A program made the translations under genes and the position numbers. Shown here one piece after another: positions 12,801 through 24,356 of a stretch of 64,000 nucleotides of DNA (positions are counted from its first letter, which is position 1; the number at the start of each line of letters is the position of its first letter). Under the pieces are notes generated by a model, which ran no database searches, was not told where the DNA came from, and worked only from the letters and a program-made list of their open reading frames with translations. Location: the NCBI GenBank assembly GCA_009746045.1, contig RPFO01000366.1, positions 392,501 through 456,500 of the forward strand, written 5' to 3'. Source of the stretch: Mesostigma viride (Eukaryota > Streptophyta > Mesostigmatophyceae > Mesostigmatales > Mesostigmataceae).

Positions 12801-15678
12801 AAATGGGCCATCATGGGATGGAGTTGGTTCTCCCAGCCCTGACTCCCCCGTGACGGTGGGAGCATCCAGCACAGATCAGGCCTCGTCATCGGGGCCACCC
12901 TCGATTCGCACTAGGCCGACGAAAGAGGACGACCTTACGGGCACGCCTCCCTCGTTGCGGGCGCCCCTGCGGTCGGATTCCCCCGGCCTGCCCTCCTCCC
13001 CCTCCTCGCCCACCCTGCCGACGTCACCGCTGTCCCCGATGGGGTCGTCTTGGTACCTCACGCAGGCGAGGGCTCACGGGTGGCGCTGCCGCCACTGCGA
13101 GGCGCTGCACTCGGGCGTCAAGCTGCGGGTGCGCGTAAGCTCATGCGTCGACGTCCCTTTCGGGTCCGCTTTCACCAGCGGCAGCTCCCCCACTGGCATC
13201 AGCGACACCCACCACAGCGGCAGCCACGGTCGACGTCACAGCCTCCCCGTCGGCTCCAGCGGTGGCATAAAAAGCAGCGTTCAAGGTGGCGGTGACGGCA
13301 TGCTGGAGCAGCGCAAGCGGCCGGTGCAGAGCACCTGCCTCATGCGATCCTCAGGCTCCCTCCCGGTCACCGTGAAGGCATCCACGGCCGCGGCAGCCAG
13401 CATTAACGCGTCCCTCGCGGCGGCGACGGCGGCCACCGCCACCGGGGGTGCTGGCGGGAACCAGCTGTTGGAAGCCAGGCTGGGGACGGACGCCGGCAGT
13501 GGCAGCGGCGGTGGCGGCAGTGGTGCTATTAATCGCGGGGACCGTTTCGCGCCGCTCTCGGGACCGGCAGCGCCGCCTGAGGTCCTGGTCTGGTGCTCGG
13601 GAATCGCGACGCCCCCCGCAACGCCGCCGGTGGCGTCTGGCAGCAGCGGGAGTGGTCCGTTGGGGCTCGATGGGGGGATCCTGCCCGCCGGGGCGTCGGC
13701 ATCCTCCTCGTTGTTGTCGCCGAGCTACTTGGCGCGGTCGTCATCGTCGTCAACGCCGAGAGGTGCAACAACTTCGAGGCTGGCAGGCGGTGGCGAGTAT
13801 GGTCCTGTTGCAGCGGCCAGCAATAGTGGTGATGGGGCTGCGTTGCCCCCTGGAAATGGCCCCGATTTCGACCTGCAGCAGCGGTTGCAGATGCCAGGGC
13901 AGGATGCGGCCAGGCTCGGCCCCGGCGATGGGCTGGCCATGGCTAGCGGGGGCGGCATCACGGGTCCTGGTAGTGACAGCGACCGGCAGAACAAGTTTGC
14001 TAACCCGCTCCGGGCCGGCGCGGGGGACAAGGAGGGTGCCTCGGCGCTGGATTTGTCGGAGGACAGTGACTGCGTTGTGATTGCGGGCGACTTGGACCCC
14101 TTGATGGCATCCCCGCCGGTGAGCCCTGGGGCCAGCCGGGGGGTTAGTGCCAGGACTACCCCTGTCTCCGTTGGGGGCGGTGTCAGCAGTACTGCGGGGG
14201 GGAATAGCAGCTCGCCCGTAGCCGTGGGCGCCACCAGCATGACCCCCTTCAACATGGGCGGGTTGGCCGGTCCTAGTGGCGCGTTCCCATCCCCTAGCCC
14301 CACCCTTGTGGGCGTGTCATTGGCGCGGGCGGATAGCCTAATCGCCAGGCAGGGCCGCGTGTCCTTGGACCCGCTACTGACACCTGTCCCGACCTTCCCC
14401 CCGTCCCCGACTGGCAACAGCGCTAGCGCCAGCATGTCGCCATTTGGGCACGGTCCCCCGCCGCTATCCCTTGAGATGCCCACGCCCCCGTCGGCCATTC
14501 CGCCCGCTCTCAGCCTTCCGGGGTCGAAGGTAGGCCCGGGTGGCAGCCCCCCGGGGTCGAATGGAGGTCCGGGTGGCCCGGGGGAGCTCCCACGGCGGCC
14601 GAGTGCGCTGCGGCCGTTACGGATGCCAGATCCCGTACCCGCGGGGGCAGTGGTGACGGCGGCGGCGGCAGCAGGGATAGGGGTGACCAGGGAAGTGGGG
14701 TCGGTGCCCCCTTTGGTGGCATCGCCCTCGCCGCGGCTCGGTCTGTCCTCGTATAGCAAGGCGTCATCGTGGGCGCGGCGTAGCGACCCGAATATTCTCC
14801 TCGACCCTAGGGCGGGCGCGTCGCTGCCATCACAGGGTGGAGGCGCCTCGGGAGCTCTGGGTGGTGGCACGGGTGGCGTTGGGGGGAGCGGGGGGAGCGG
14901 TTTTGGAGACGCACGTGTCACGAGCGACACTGGTGACTATAGCTCTTCTGCCATGCTCGCTAGTGGCGTGACGGCGGACGGAAGCGGCTACACCGACGAA
15001 CAGCTGCAGAAGATGGCGGCGATGACGCCTCGCTCGGCGGCCGCGTACGCGTGCTCCCTCCCCGGTGGGAAACGGCTCGTCGCGATCGCGCCAGGTGTCT
15101 ACCGCCGCTCGCTCGACAGCGCCGATTTTGCCAGCGAGGTCAAGGGCATCGGGGGCATCGCGGGGACACCCAGCGGGATGCGGACGGACCGATCGGCCAG
15201 CTGGGTCCCTGGGGCATCTTCCATGGCGTCACCCTCGCTGATGAAGCCGCCCCCCCCGGGTGGTGGATTTGGGGGGGGCGGGACAGGGCACGGGGCGGTG
15301 GGACTTGGGAACTGGGGGGGGCTAAGTGGGGAAGGGGCTGGAATGACAGGTGGCAGCGCGAGGGATGCCCCTCCAGGGCAGGCCAGGTCCACAAGCTCGG
15401 CTGTCCGACGGGGGAGTCTTGGGGGGGAGGTCAGCCGGGGGCCCCTTGGTGGTGGGGTTGTGGCGGATGGTGGTAGTCATGTCGGCCAGGGTGGCGGGGG
15501 GGAGCATTTCCTGCCCTCGGTCGCGCCATCCCCGGTTGCAACGGCGGCGGCGGCGGTTCGAATGAGCTCAGCGTCGCAGTGCCGTACCGCATCGCCGCGT
15601 GCGAGGGAGGGGCCGAGTCAGCCCGCTGTCGGCACGTTCCCGGTGTCGCTGCCTGCCATATGTGCGGGGCGCAGCTGA
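9819..15678 (+). CDS. IQ-motif and PHD-finger protein, about 1371 residues (two-exon model)
   Basis: Exon 1 is 9819-10203 (donor GTACGT) and exon 2 is 11948-15678 (acceptor TTCAG); the phases agree and give 1371 residues. Residues 1-128 are charged and unrecognised. Residues about 140-250 carry three IQ-like segments ([25 protein letters not shown] and [15 protein letters not shown]), separated by a charged helix, which would bind calmodulin-like proteins. A PHD finger starts near 256 ([17 protein letters not shown], then ERFHVHC), but its last zinc ligands (HGWRCRHC) come about 220 residues later, after a stop-free insert (12433-13065). The remaining 850 residues are Gly/Ser/Pro/Ala-rich low complexity. 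PHD fingers usually read histone H3 tails, so a chromatin role is an inference. A strong GTAAGC at 13135 warns that part of the C-terminal frame could be intronic. Nothing names an orthologue. Confidence 0.65.
11040..11410. repeat. 23-bp minisatellite in intron 1 of the IQ-PHD gene
   Basis: About sixteen copies of a 23-bp unit built on CCACCACCGCTACCGTCACC. The long frame open across it is a product of the repeat and is removed by the proposed intron 10204-11947. Confidence 0.9.
11708..11915. repeat. (AACC)n tetranucleotide array
   Basis: About fifty perfect AACC units lie 32 bp upstream of the proposed splice acceptor of exon 2. Because four bases times three gives a 12-base period, all frames stay open and read NQPT on the plus strand or GWLV on the minus strand. 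These are not proteins. Confidence 0.97.
12433..13065 (+). other. Candidate exitron (stop-free intron) splitting the PHD finger
   Basis: This 633-nt stretch begins with GTGCAA and ends with CACGCAG, both at codon boundaries, and is a multiple of three with no stop. If it is removed, the finger reads from FHVHC through [17 protein letters not shown] with the normal spacing of about 16 residues between the H-x2-C and final C-x2-C ligands. If retained, 211 low-complexity residues interrupt the domain. Both forms keep the frame. Confidence 0.5.
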
Positions 15679-16576
15679 TCTACTCTTTGTGCTTTTTTAT
15701 TATCGGCCGTCCTTCTTTGGATTCTTGGAAGACTTTGTGGTGTTTTGGACGTTTGTGGTGGGGGGGGCGGGGGGCCAATGGGATTATTTGGCCCCAGCGA
15801 TGCTTCCAAGCGCGTTTGTGTTAAGAAAATTCGTTGGTTATTTATAGGGTACTCATGTCAACATTGGAAGCAGAATAGATATAGGAATATGACATCTATG
15901 TAGGAATAATGTAGATGTCGACAGGGAGTAATTGCTGCTATTGTGCCTCTGTTGACTCGTTCAATGCTGCATCTCCTGCATCAATGTTTCTCCGAGCGCA
16001 GCGTGGGTGGCTGAATTCATGTGGCTTTTACTATTTCTAAGGTTGGCCTGCGGCTCCTCGGAGTAGTAATGATTATGGCCACGCCACATCGACTTGTCTT
16101 GCGGCCCAACCCCGGGGTTCATCGAAATGGCGTGCGTTACCTAGTACCTTGTCATGGTCCCTGTGGTTCAGTGAACTCGTGATGCAACCGACCTAGACGC
16201 TCCACAAGGGACACCCCGGTGGGCTCCGCTTCCTACGGCGTAGACGCAGTTTTGTTGACTACCCAGCATGGCCAGCCTGGTGAGCATCCGGCTCGGCCAC
16301 TCTTGTGTTTCGCAGCCTCTTGTGCAGGAGTAGTCACCAGGCTGCAGGCCTGCACTGCACTGCACTGGTTAAGGAGGTTATTTTACATAAGCATTTCCCA
16401 TGTGTATTATATCATGTGATGATGCATGTATGATCTCTGTAACCAAGAAGATGATTGCCGGTCAACCCCCTGACAAAGGCCGTCTGAATCGCCCATGCAC
16501 CTCCCAACAGAAGCTCGCGTTCAGTAATCATTACTAGTAATAATCATGCAAATCATTTGACTACATGTAGTAACAA
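15679..16576. other. 3' flank of the IQ-PHD gene
   Basis: No gene is seen. A TGTAA at 16438-16442 is a candidate poly(A) signal about 760 nt after the stop. The rest shows no domain, RNA gene or repeat that I recognise. Confidence 0.4.
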
Positions 16577-17950
16577 TGAGACAACCAGCACAGGCTTAGA
16601 ACCAGCACAGGCTAAGAAATGTGGATAATCCGCGCCATGCCGCAGCCCAGGAGCACCGCCGCCAAGCAACTCCGCTTCTACGCCGCCGTTCTTCTTCAGG
16701 GACTACGCTTCGCTTTACGACCTGTGCCTCCATCTCCACGACAACAATCGCCTCCTCCTCCCGGACGGCCGCCGCTGTCTCCACCTCACCTTGCTGCCCG
16801 GGTGCACCCGCCCCGAACTCCAGCACGCCATCCTCAACTCCCTTCTCCAGCGCTCCGACGGCGAGATCTGGGCTCCATCCATCTCCGCCCCCACACTTCG
16901 TTCCATCCTCGCGGAAGCCTTTCAGCAGCACGTGACCCCCCTTGCTGCCGACGTAGCAGCCATCGGCGGCACGCTGGCTACTGAACTTCCTCACATTTCC
17001 ACCGCCGCCGCCTCCTGACCTCCACTGCCATTTCCGCCTCCACTGCCGACATCACAGCCCAGCTCCTCGACCTCGACCAACGCCTTCAAGCCACCGCCAC
17101 CGCCCTTGAGTGCTTGCATGACACCGCCGGCCTCACCGCCCAGGCGGTGAAGGACATCGCCGCCCAGCCGGCACCTGCTGGCCCGGCCGGCGATGCTCCC
17201 TCCACCTGGGCGGACTTGCTTAAGCAGCACACCACCTCCACCACCTCCACCATCTCGGCACAACTCAAGCAACAAGCCCTCGACCTTCGCGAGGAAGCCG
17301 ACATCGCCCGGCGCAGCCACAATGTCATCGTCAAGCACTTCGACCAGCCGGCAGGTGAGACCTCAACGAGCCTTCTTGAGGCATTTAAGCGCGCCATTTT
17401 TGCCCCCATGTTACTCACTGGTGAGCTGGACATGTCGGCTGTCCGCCTCCCCCGCGCGCGGGGGAAGGCTGGCCCGGCACCCGTGCTCCTCACCTTTAAG
17501 TACATGGCGGACACGCTGGCGTTCCGCAAGAAGCTCTCGGAGACTCGCTTCACGCTGGACGACAACTTGACCCTGGCCCAGCAACAGCGGCGACGCGAGC
17601 TATGGCCGACCTACCTTCAGCTCCGGCAGCGCGCAGGGGGGAAGCCGGTATACTGGAGGGGGGCGGTCATCCACGTTGACCACAAGCCCTGGCAGGCCCC
17701 TCCTGCCACCTCAGACTAGGGAATATATACCAGTAGTGTAGATTTACTAGATTAGACAGGCTTAGCCTTTGCATGTGGCCCACGCGCATGTGCGCCCATA
17801 CATACATGTAATGGCCCCCATGGATGATGCTTTCAGTATTTAGCCACGCCCTGCCTACAATGGGACCTCCCATGGATGATGCCATGCATCAGCCATGCAT
17901 TGACTCCCAACGGAGTGATGGTGATAATTAATTAATTAATTAATGGATTA
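16577..17950 (+). mobile_element. ORF1-only LINE-like element (copy 2), frameshifted ORF1 plus own 3' tail
   Basis: From about 16690 one frame reads FFRDYASLYDLCLHLHDNN through ELPHISTAAAS with a stop at 17018. The coding sense continues in another frame from 17020 to 17719, ending in the typical L1-type ORF1 C-terminal block (RFTLDDNLTLAQQQRRREL, then GGKPVYWRGAVIHVDHKPW). Directly after ORF1, with no endonuclease or RT, comes a 3' region that closes with the hairpin CTCCCAACGGAG and a (TTAA)n tail at 17929-17945. The copy is inactive by frameshift. The 5' end begins in or near sequence related to the TIR element at 5555. Confidence 0.7.
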
Positions 17951-18287
17951 TGCATTAAGAATTTAGCCATGCTATGCCTATGCAGGGAGTTACTCTCTGC
18001 TGAGATGCCATGTGTACACCAGCTATAGCCTAGCCACATACCTTCCACCCCATATGTCATGCAGGCCTTCTAGGCCCTCTCCTCAAGCCGCCCTGGGTGC
18101 CTGTGCTTGTTAAGGAGGCATGAACCATCATGGCGGTGCAGGTGCACCTTGTGCACCCAGAGCAGGTGATAGTTGTACATCCTCCACCTGCAGGTTGTCG
18201 CCCTGATTGTATTACAAACCCATAGATGTCCCTTTCTCAGGGCTATGTGTTACATATGCTCCCAACGGAGCTATGATTACGCCGCCG

Positions 18288-19844
18288 TTGGACCTGACCA
18301 GCTCCCAGCCCCGGTGATTAAGCTGACGGCGCTCACGAGGTTCCTGCTTGACGTCTGCAACCGGATCCTGCTCGCCGACGCGCCGCCGATTCCTGAGTGG
18401 CAGCACAGCTGCCGTATTATGCTGTACAAAAACAAGGGTTCCCCTGACGACCCCGCCAACTACAGAGGAGTCTGCATCCAGAGCGCCGCACTCAAGCTGT
18501 TCATGCGCATGATCCTCAACCGCCTTAGTTCTGCTCTCGTCACCTTGGGGAAAGTCAAATGGGCTTCCGTCCTGGGCGCAACACCGTCATGGCCATATCT
18601 TCGTCGCGCGTCGCCTCTTCTAGGAAATCGCTCTCCTATGTACAACCTGGTGAGTTTCCCGCCATCCTGATCTTCGTCGACTTCCTCAAGGCTTTTGATT
18701 CTGTCCTCTGGGACGCTCTATGGGCTGTACTTGCTCGCGCTCGCGTCCCCACTCCCGGCCCTGATTACCGTCATCCGCACGCTGTATGAGGGGTCGACCA
18801 CTTCGGTGCGCACTCAACACGGCATTACCCCGCCATGCCCACTGCAGACCAGCGTCTGGCAGGGTTGCGTCCTGTCGCCGTACCTGTTTATTATTGTAGT
18901 GGATTATGTTATGCGCCAGGCACGTGCTCGCTTTGCTAGCGGTTGCAGGCCGTGCCCCTGGCCTATAGCGATCACGAACGAGCTTGGAGAAGGGGGGCCG
19001 ACGAACAAGCAGAATTTACCAGCTGACCTCATTTATGCCGACGACATCACGCTCATCGAGAAGCCGGAGTCTGCCCAACTTTGGCTTGACTGCCTGGCGC
19101 TCGAGGCTCGGGCGCCGGTTGGTCTAGAAATCAGCCCCAAAATGGAGGCCCTGGCCCTCGGCATGGCAGGGCCCCCACCCACGCTCCGCCTCTTAGACGA
19201 TGCCGAGGTCAACTACCCTCCTTCAGGCCGCTTCAAGCTGCTCGGCAGAACTTGGCTTCCCGACTGCGAGGACGACATGACGACACGGATCGGCATGGCG
19301 TGGGCGCACCTCCATGACCACCGCCGCTGGTGGAGCAACCCCGCCCTGCCCGGCCCGGATCGTCAAGCGTGACCTCTAATGTTCAAGGTCGTCATTCTGA
19401 CGATCCTGACCTACGGCGCCGAGACCTGGACACTGACGCAGGAGCTGGAGCAACGACTCGACGGCGCCGTCATCAAGATGCTGCGCAAGGCCCTTAACAT
19501 CCCCTTTGGTTTGCACATTAGTAAATTATCAGGACTTGTACGCTGATTTGCCCTATGTTTTCCACATTTTTTGGCACAGGCGCCTGGGCCTAGCCGGGCA
19601 CCTGGCCCGCACAGATCAGGTAGATACATCAGATAGACTAGCTGGCACCAAGCCTGCCCAGCCTGGGCGTTATGTCCTCACCTGGCGTGCCCCCGGCCGC
19701 GCGCAGCTAGCAGGGCCGCCACCCGTGGTGGACTTTTCGTGATAGACTCGGCATGGACATGTGCTACACTAGACGTGACGGGCTCACACCCGGGCAGCCT
19801 CCTGATTTGTCTGTTATATGGAGGCAGATGGTGCGCAAGGATAG
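18288..19844 (+). mobile_element. Non-LTR retrotransposon reverse transcriptase fragment (copy A), multiply frameshifted
   Basis: In successive frames the RT core can be followed: fingers (WQHSCRIMLYKNKGSPDDPA), motif A (FVDFLKAFDSVLW), motif B (VWQGCVLSPYLFIIV) and motif C (LIYADDITLIEK). A C-terminal region with LTYGAETWTLTQELEQ and a 3' UTR follow. At least three frameshifts break it. The 5' part with the endonuclease is missing. The 3' UTR is cut at 19844 by a 3.85-kb TIR element and resumes at 23702-23935, where it ends in TTAA-rich sequence. A close paralogue lies at 49499-51055. Confidence 0.8.
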
Positions 19845-19962
19845 TGTCAGTGCTCCCAAGAAAAGTCCTTATTTTAGGACCAGTTTGAATTTAAAAATAT
19901 ATGTGCAAACATAAAATTTTGACCCGGCCGGGCATTTTTACCCATGACAGATAACACACTTC

Positions 19963-21770
19963 TATTCCCACTATTACCAATCCACCAACATTTGATTAAA
20001 ACAATAAGTGGGCAATTACAGAACCCATGAGTGAGCCTAGCTGCCACGCTGCACCCATTTCATGATTGAATTGTAGTTCTCGTTACCCTAGAAACAAACA
20101 CAAGAAGAGGGAGGGAGGGCGGGACAAGAAAAAGAGACCTAGAACATTGTGCAAATGGCACTTTAGGGCGGCGTAGCCCGGGCTCGCCTCTGACATGAGC
20201 CGTCAGCAACAGTAACTTAATTGCTACTTAACTTAACGAACTAGAAATGGCCATACAAAACTGGCCAACTAATTCTAACTCATGGAACCGGTCCAGCCCA
20301 AGGCCCACCGTCCCGTATAGTACCACTCACATAGCGGCGTTCATTCTCATCTGTTATAAAGAAACTACGTTCAGAGAACACCGATTCTATTCCCACTATT
20401 ACCAATCCACCAACATTTGATTAAATTAACAATAAGTGGGCAATTACAGAACCCATGAGTGAGCCTGCCACGCTGCACCCATTTCATGATTGATTGTAGT
20501 TCTCGTTACCCAACCCCCCTTTCCTGGTGCTTTATCTCCAAAGCTCCGCCAACCACTTTCGCTCAGTGGCTCTCGAGGCTGCCCTGCCGCAACGGTCACG
20601 ACCATTACAATCACCGGCGGCTGTAGCGAGCCTCATGCACGATAACCCTTCGCAGGGCCCCCCCAGCCTTCCACCCTCGGCCAGTAAAAGAGGGTGTTGA
20701 ATGTGCACGCAAAGACAAGGAAGAAGACGCCTCGTTTAACGATCACGGACCTCCCTCAAAGGCCAGTGCCGCCCTAACGTGACGACAACTTGTAGGACGT
20801 CACCCGATGCCACCATATCTCGATTACTGTCAACGTTGTCACCTGGGGGAGTAACTTTCCATATTTCAGGTTTTAGTTGATGAGCAGGCTCTCATCACAC
20901 ACCCCAGCGGCCGATAAAGCGCAAGCGCAACTGGGCCGGCCAAAATATTTGGTCCTGCCCGGCCCAGGTCCGTCTGTTAAACTGGCCCCTTAAGTCTCGG
21001 TCTGAATCGAAATATTGCATAATTCCGGAATTCGTCCCCACCACATTCCCGAGACCTCACGCACCCATAAGAGCGGATGCTGGTAAATATTTTTCTACTT
21101 ACGCGAGGGCCGACAGACTTGTCGTCCATGCATCACAATGCCCACTAAAAGTAACCCGACCACCCTTCCTTCGGCAGTCAGCAGTCAGGAACTGCAACCC
21201 TGCTGCGACATTCCGCAGCAAAGCGGTAGGCACTGCAGCGTGGCACGGAACCCTTACTCATGGTTTCAGAGTTCCGTACAGGTGCCACGCGCAGGCAAAC
21301 GCGAAGTATTTTATAGTCTCTCGTCGGCCAAGAACCCAGCTGCGGGGAGAAAACCGACGAGGGTAATTTTAATTTCTTTTTCACAGTCACGTGACTGTTC
21401 AAGCTATGTCAGTCACGCGCCATCTGTAATCGGCCACCGCCAGCCAAAAAGGCTGACGCGATTAGGGCAGCATTAAATTTCTTGTAATCCGCCATACCCA
21501 TACCCCATACATCCGATTACAAGAAAAAGAGACCTAGAACATCGTGCAAATGGCACTTTAGGGCGGCGTAGCCCGGGCTCGCCTCATGAGCCGTCAGCAA
21601 CAGTAACTTAATTGCTACTTAGAACTAGAAATGGCCATACAAAACTGGCCAACTAATTCTAACTCATGGAACCGGTCCAGCCCAAGGCCCACCGTCCCGT
21701 AGTACCACTCACATAGCGGCGTTCATTCTCATCTGTTATAAAGAAACTACGTTCAGAGAACACCGATTTT
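19963..21770. repeat. Two interleaved direct repeats inside the 3.85-kb element
   Basis: Unit 1 (about 128 bp, 19963-20091, containing CCAATCCACCAACATTTG) recurs at 20386-20512. Unit 2 (about 260 bp, 20122-20390, containing GTGCAAATGGCACTTTAG) recurs at 21517-21770 with small indels. They have no coding potential. The arrangement suggests serial internal duplication. Confidence 0.85.
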
Positions 21771-22949
21771 TTTGAATTTTGGACAAAAACCTGTGTTCAA
21801 ATAATTACATTTAGTGCCTGAATGGACCCTGACCCATGGCAGGCCTCAAACCGCGAATTTGGTCAAAATGAGAACTTAGGACCAATAGGACCAATTAGTG
21901 TCAACGCATGACCGTGCTATCCACACGGTCCCTTGAGCATCTTATGTACAAGCGCTAGGGGACCCTACGAGGCCTTGGGATGGCGGGGCAGCGTATAACA
22001 AGGCCATACCCTGCTGTGGCTGCCTGTATATATACGCGTGCTTAACGGTGTCACAGATGGTGCAGGTAATGCAATATACGGTTGCATGGTTGCTGAGATT
22101 GCCCGGCTTGAACATGGCCCACCCCGGCCTTGCGGTAAATTTTCTCTAAGCATATGCCAAACCTTCTTTGACATCACGGACATGATGGCCACCACCCAGC
22201 GATGAAAAAACATTGCATTTGCATTGCAACTAACACATGAATGCAGCCAAATCAAGTTACAAAACAACGTTGTGCTAACATGCAACGCTTTGTGAGCGAA
22301 TTCAGGGTGCATGTAACACGTAAACCATACTGTATATACTGTCTGAGAAAACCCTGAACGACTGCAGGCCATAGGACCATGGTTTATAACTAACACATGA
22401 GTAAAACTGCTCTTACGCATGTGTGTTTTGGCTGCAGCGGACGACGAAGATAGAGACGTAAAAAATTGTATGATGTAAACCAACTATGTGTGACAGTTAT
22501 GTGCACAGAGAGCGTCCCCTCTTTTTAGGCATAGCTGGCTGACTCAAAACACCACGACAGCGTTGCCAGTTACACTCATGATCTAGGACACCCCGGCACG
22601 TACCTGCTAAGTTTACGTCGCCTCATTCCAGATGGTTGCAAAAAAGTCGCTGAAATCCGCAGCGAGGTCAGCTTTCCGAGATCGAGCTGAGCGCACCAAA
22701 GCTGGCCAACCGGTTCGAAAATGATATAAACCATGCTTGTGCTGCGTTCTAGGTCCAAGAAATACCGAAAGTGAAGACCTATAAGGCCGGTGCGCTCGCT
22801 GCCCAGCCTGAACGTCCCTAAAACATGGTCGACAATGGAAATCGGGCAAGAATATCACGGCCCAGGCGCTCCCATGTCAAATACTCCGTTTCTATAAACT
22901 CCAGACTATAATCAAAATCGTCCACAAAAATTTCCTGGCTTGATTCGCA

Positions 22950-23200
22950 CCACCATTAATTAATTAATTAGGAACATAACTCCGTTGGGAGTATATGTAG
23001 CACATAGCCCAGAGAAGGGGCATATGGCCTATCATACATTCTAAGCTACTTCCTGCAAGGGTGGGAATGTAAACGACCCTTGCTCTAGGTGCACCAGGGC
23101 ACTTGCAGCCCCATGATGTTCAAGCTATGCCCAGCTAAGGGGGAGCCTGTCATGGGGGGGAAGATCAGCATAGCTATACAAAAGCTAGGGCATGGCGTCT
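22950..23200 (-). mobile_element. LINE-type 3' end in antisense inside the TIR element
   Basis: Reading the minus strand, this ends in CTCCCAACGGAG followed by a TAATTAATTAATTAAT tail at 22955-22970. The preceding 60 bases match 18228-18280 closely (GGGCTATGTGTTACATATGC type sequence). It is a short 5'-truncated insertion with no coding sequence. Confidence 0.6.
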
Positions 23201-23701
23201 CAGCACCACCATTGCTAATACACTAACATGTTTGTGCCGAAATCGACCCTCCGCGAGCAGGCGATCTGCGACCCATTCGTATTGTGCCGCTGTGCTACAG
23301 CGCTACACATAAAAACTTGCGCAGAAAGTTTTCACAGCCTACTATAACTAACAACCTTTCGTTTTTGCTACTGGGCGCCCGAAATGATAATTAAACGCAC
23401 GTGAAAACGCCGGCCACGATTGTCAGGTCGCCATATCCACCTCAGATCATTCCCGCACGCACTTTTTCGCTCCAAAAACGGTTATATTTTTGGTCGAGGT
23501 ACCTACTTTCCCGCCATTATATACCCGGTACCCGGGTACGGAATCCGGGTACCATGTGCCGGTACCACGGGTCGGGTACGGTCCACATGGGGTACGGTCC
23601 ATATAGTGACCCCCCCCCCCCCCGGTACCTCGGTTATAGTAAATTGGTCCTAAATTTAGGACAAAGTCCTAAATTAAGGACCGTGGGAGCGCTAACAATA
23701 G

Positions 23702-23935
23702 ATGGCAAGTAGTGATGAAGGAGACCACCCCCAAACCTGTGCATGGGGGCTCCGCGTGTGACCAAGTATGGGATTCATAGTGATTCAGGCCGCTGTGCCC
23801 ACACCCCTGTAACTAGGACCTAGATAGCTTGCACCATCCATTCCATCCCATCTTCCCCTCCCACTGAGGACTTATGCTCACGTGACGCAGTCACGTGTCT
23901 ATTAATGAATTACTTTATTAACTAATGCCGCAGCT
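23702..23935 (+). mobile_element. 3' UTR remainder of RT copy A
   Basis: It continues the LINE 3' UTR interrupted at 19844. The stretch GATGGCAAGTAGTGATG through ACGCAGTCACGTGTCTATTAA matches two tandem copies at 50425-51025. It ends in AT-rich sequence derived from the TTAA tail. Confidence 0.8.
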
Positions 23936-23950
23936 CGAGCCTGATGTTAT

Positions 23951-24356
23951 TAATTAATTAATTAATTAATTAGACTCGTGCTCCCGTTGGGGAGTCACGG
24001 AGCATTAACCCCGATGGATGGATGGATGGATGGATGGATGGATGGATGGATGGATGGATGGATGGATGGATGGATGGATGGATGGATGGATGGATGGATG
24101 GATGGATGGATGGATGGATGGATGGATGGATGGATGGATGGATGGATGGATGGATGGATGGATGGATGGATGGATGGATGGATGGATGGATGGATGGATG
24201 GATGGATGGATGGATGGATGGATGGATGGATGGATGGATGGATGGATGGATGGATGGATGGATGGATGGATGGATGGATGGATGGATGGGTGCAAACAGT
24301 CCTACCGGTCTAATCTATCTACATCAGCTACCTACAACATCTATCTATAACAGCAT
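23951..24356 (-). mobile_element. 5'-truncated LINE 3' end with TSD and a giant internal (ATGG)n
   Basis: It is flanked by an 11-bp target duplication CCTGATGTTAT (23940-23950 and 24357-24367). On the minus strand it runs from ATGCTGTTATAGATAG, through ATTAGACCGGTAGGACT and (CATC)n, to CTCCCCAACGGGAGCACG and a TTAA tail. This matches 34470-34616 nearly base for base. The difference is the tetranucleotide: about 69 units here, four there. The flanks outside the duplication match the TIR-element family of 5555-5953, so the target was a copy of that element. Confidence 0.85.
24013..24290. repeat. (ATGG)n microsatellite, about 69 units
   Basis: About 278 bp of perfect tetranucleotide. The frames it opens read MDGW or HPSI and are not genes. 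Confidence 0.98.

Larger units (their letters stand above)
19845..23697. mobile_element. 3.85-kb non-autonomous TIR element nested in a LINE 3' UTR
   Basis: The empty-site sequence is visible in the paralogue near 50415 (AAGGATAGATGGC). Here it is split, with ATAG present on both sides (19841-19844 and 23698-23701), so ATAG is the target duplication. The element starts TGTCAGTGCTCCCAAG and, read from the other end, TGTTAGCGCTCCCACGG; about 13 of 16 bases agree, and the subterminal TTTAGGAC motifs are also inverted. I find no transposase frame inside. Instead it holds internal direct repeats and a LINE 3' end. The TGT termini with a 4-bp duplication recall Ginger-type elements, but this assignment is inference. 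Confidence 0.7.

Noticed and set aside
13725-14930. Long minus-strand frame (401 codons) opposite the IQ-PHD gene
   Set aside because: It mirrors a GC-rich coding strand and is rich in Pro/Ala/Leu typical of antisense shadows. No domain is seen, and the plus-strand frame is longer and contiguous with real domains.
21138-21476. 112-codon plus-strand frame inside the 3.85-kb TIR element
   Set aside because: Composition is not protein-like, there is no domain, and the flanking sequence is repeats. It was considered as a transposase remnant but nothing supports it.
23520-23625. Cluster of GGTACC and GGGTAC motifs as a regulatory array
   Set aside because: It is a short local duplication inside a transposable element, with no gene nearby to regulate.
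24013-24290. MDGW and HPSI repeat proteins
   Set aside because: They are translations of a pure (ATGG)n array in a LINE 3' UTR.
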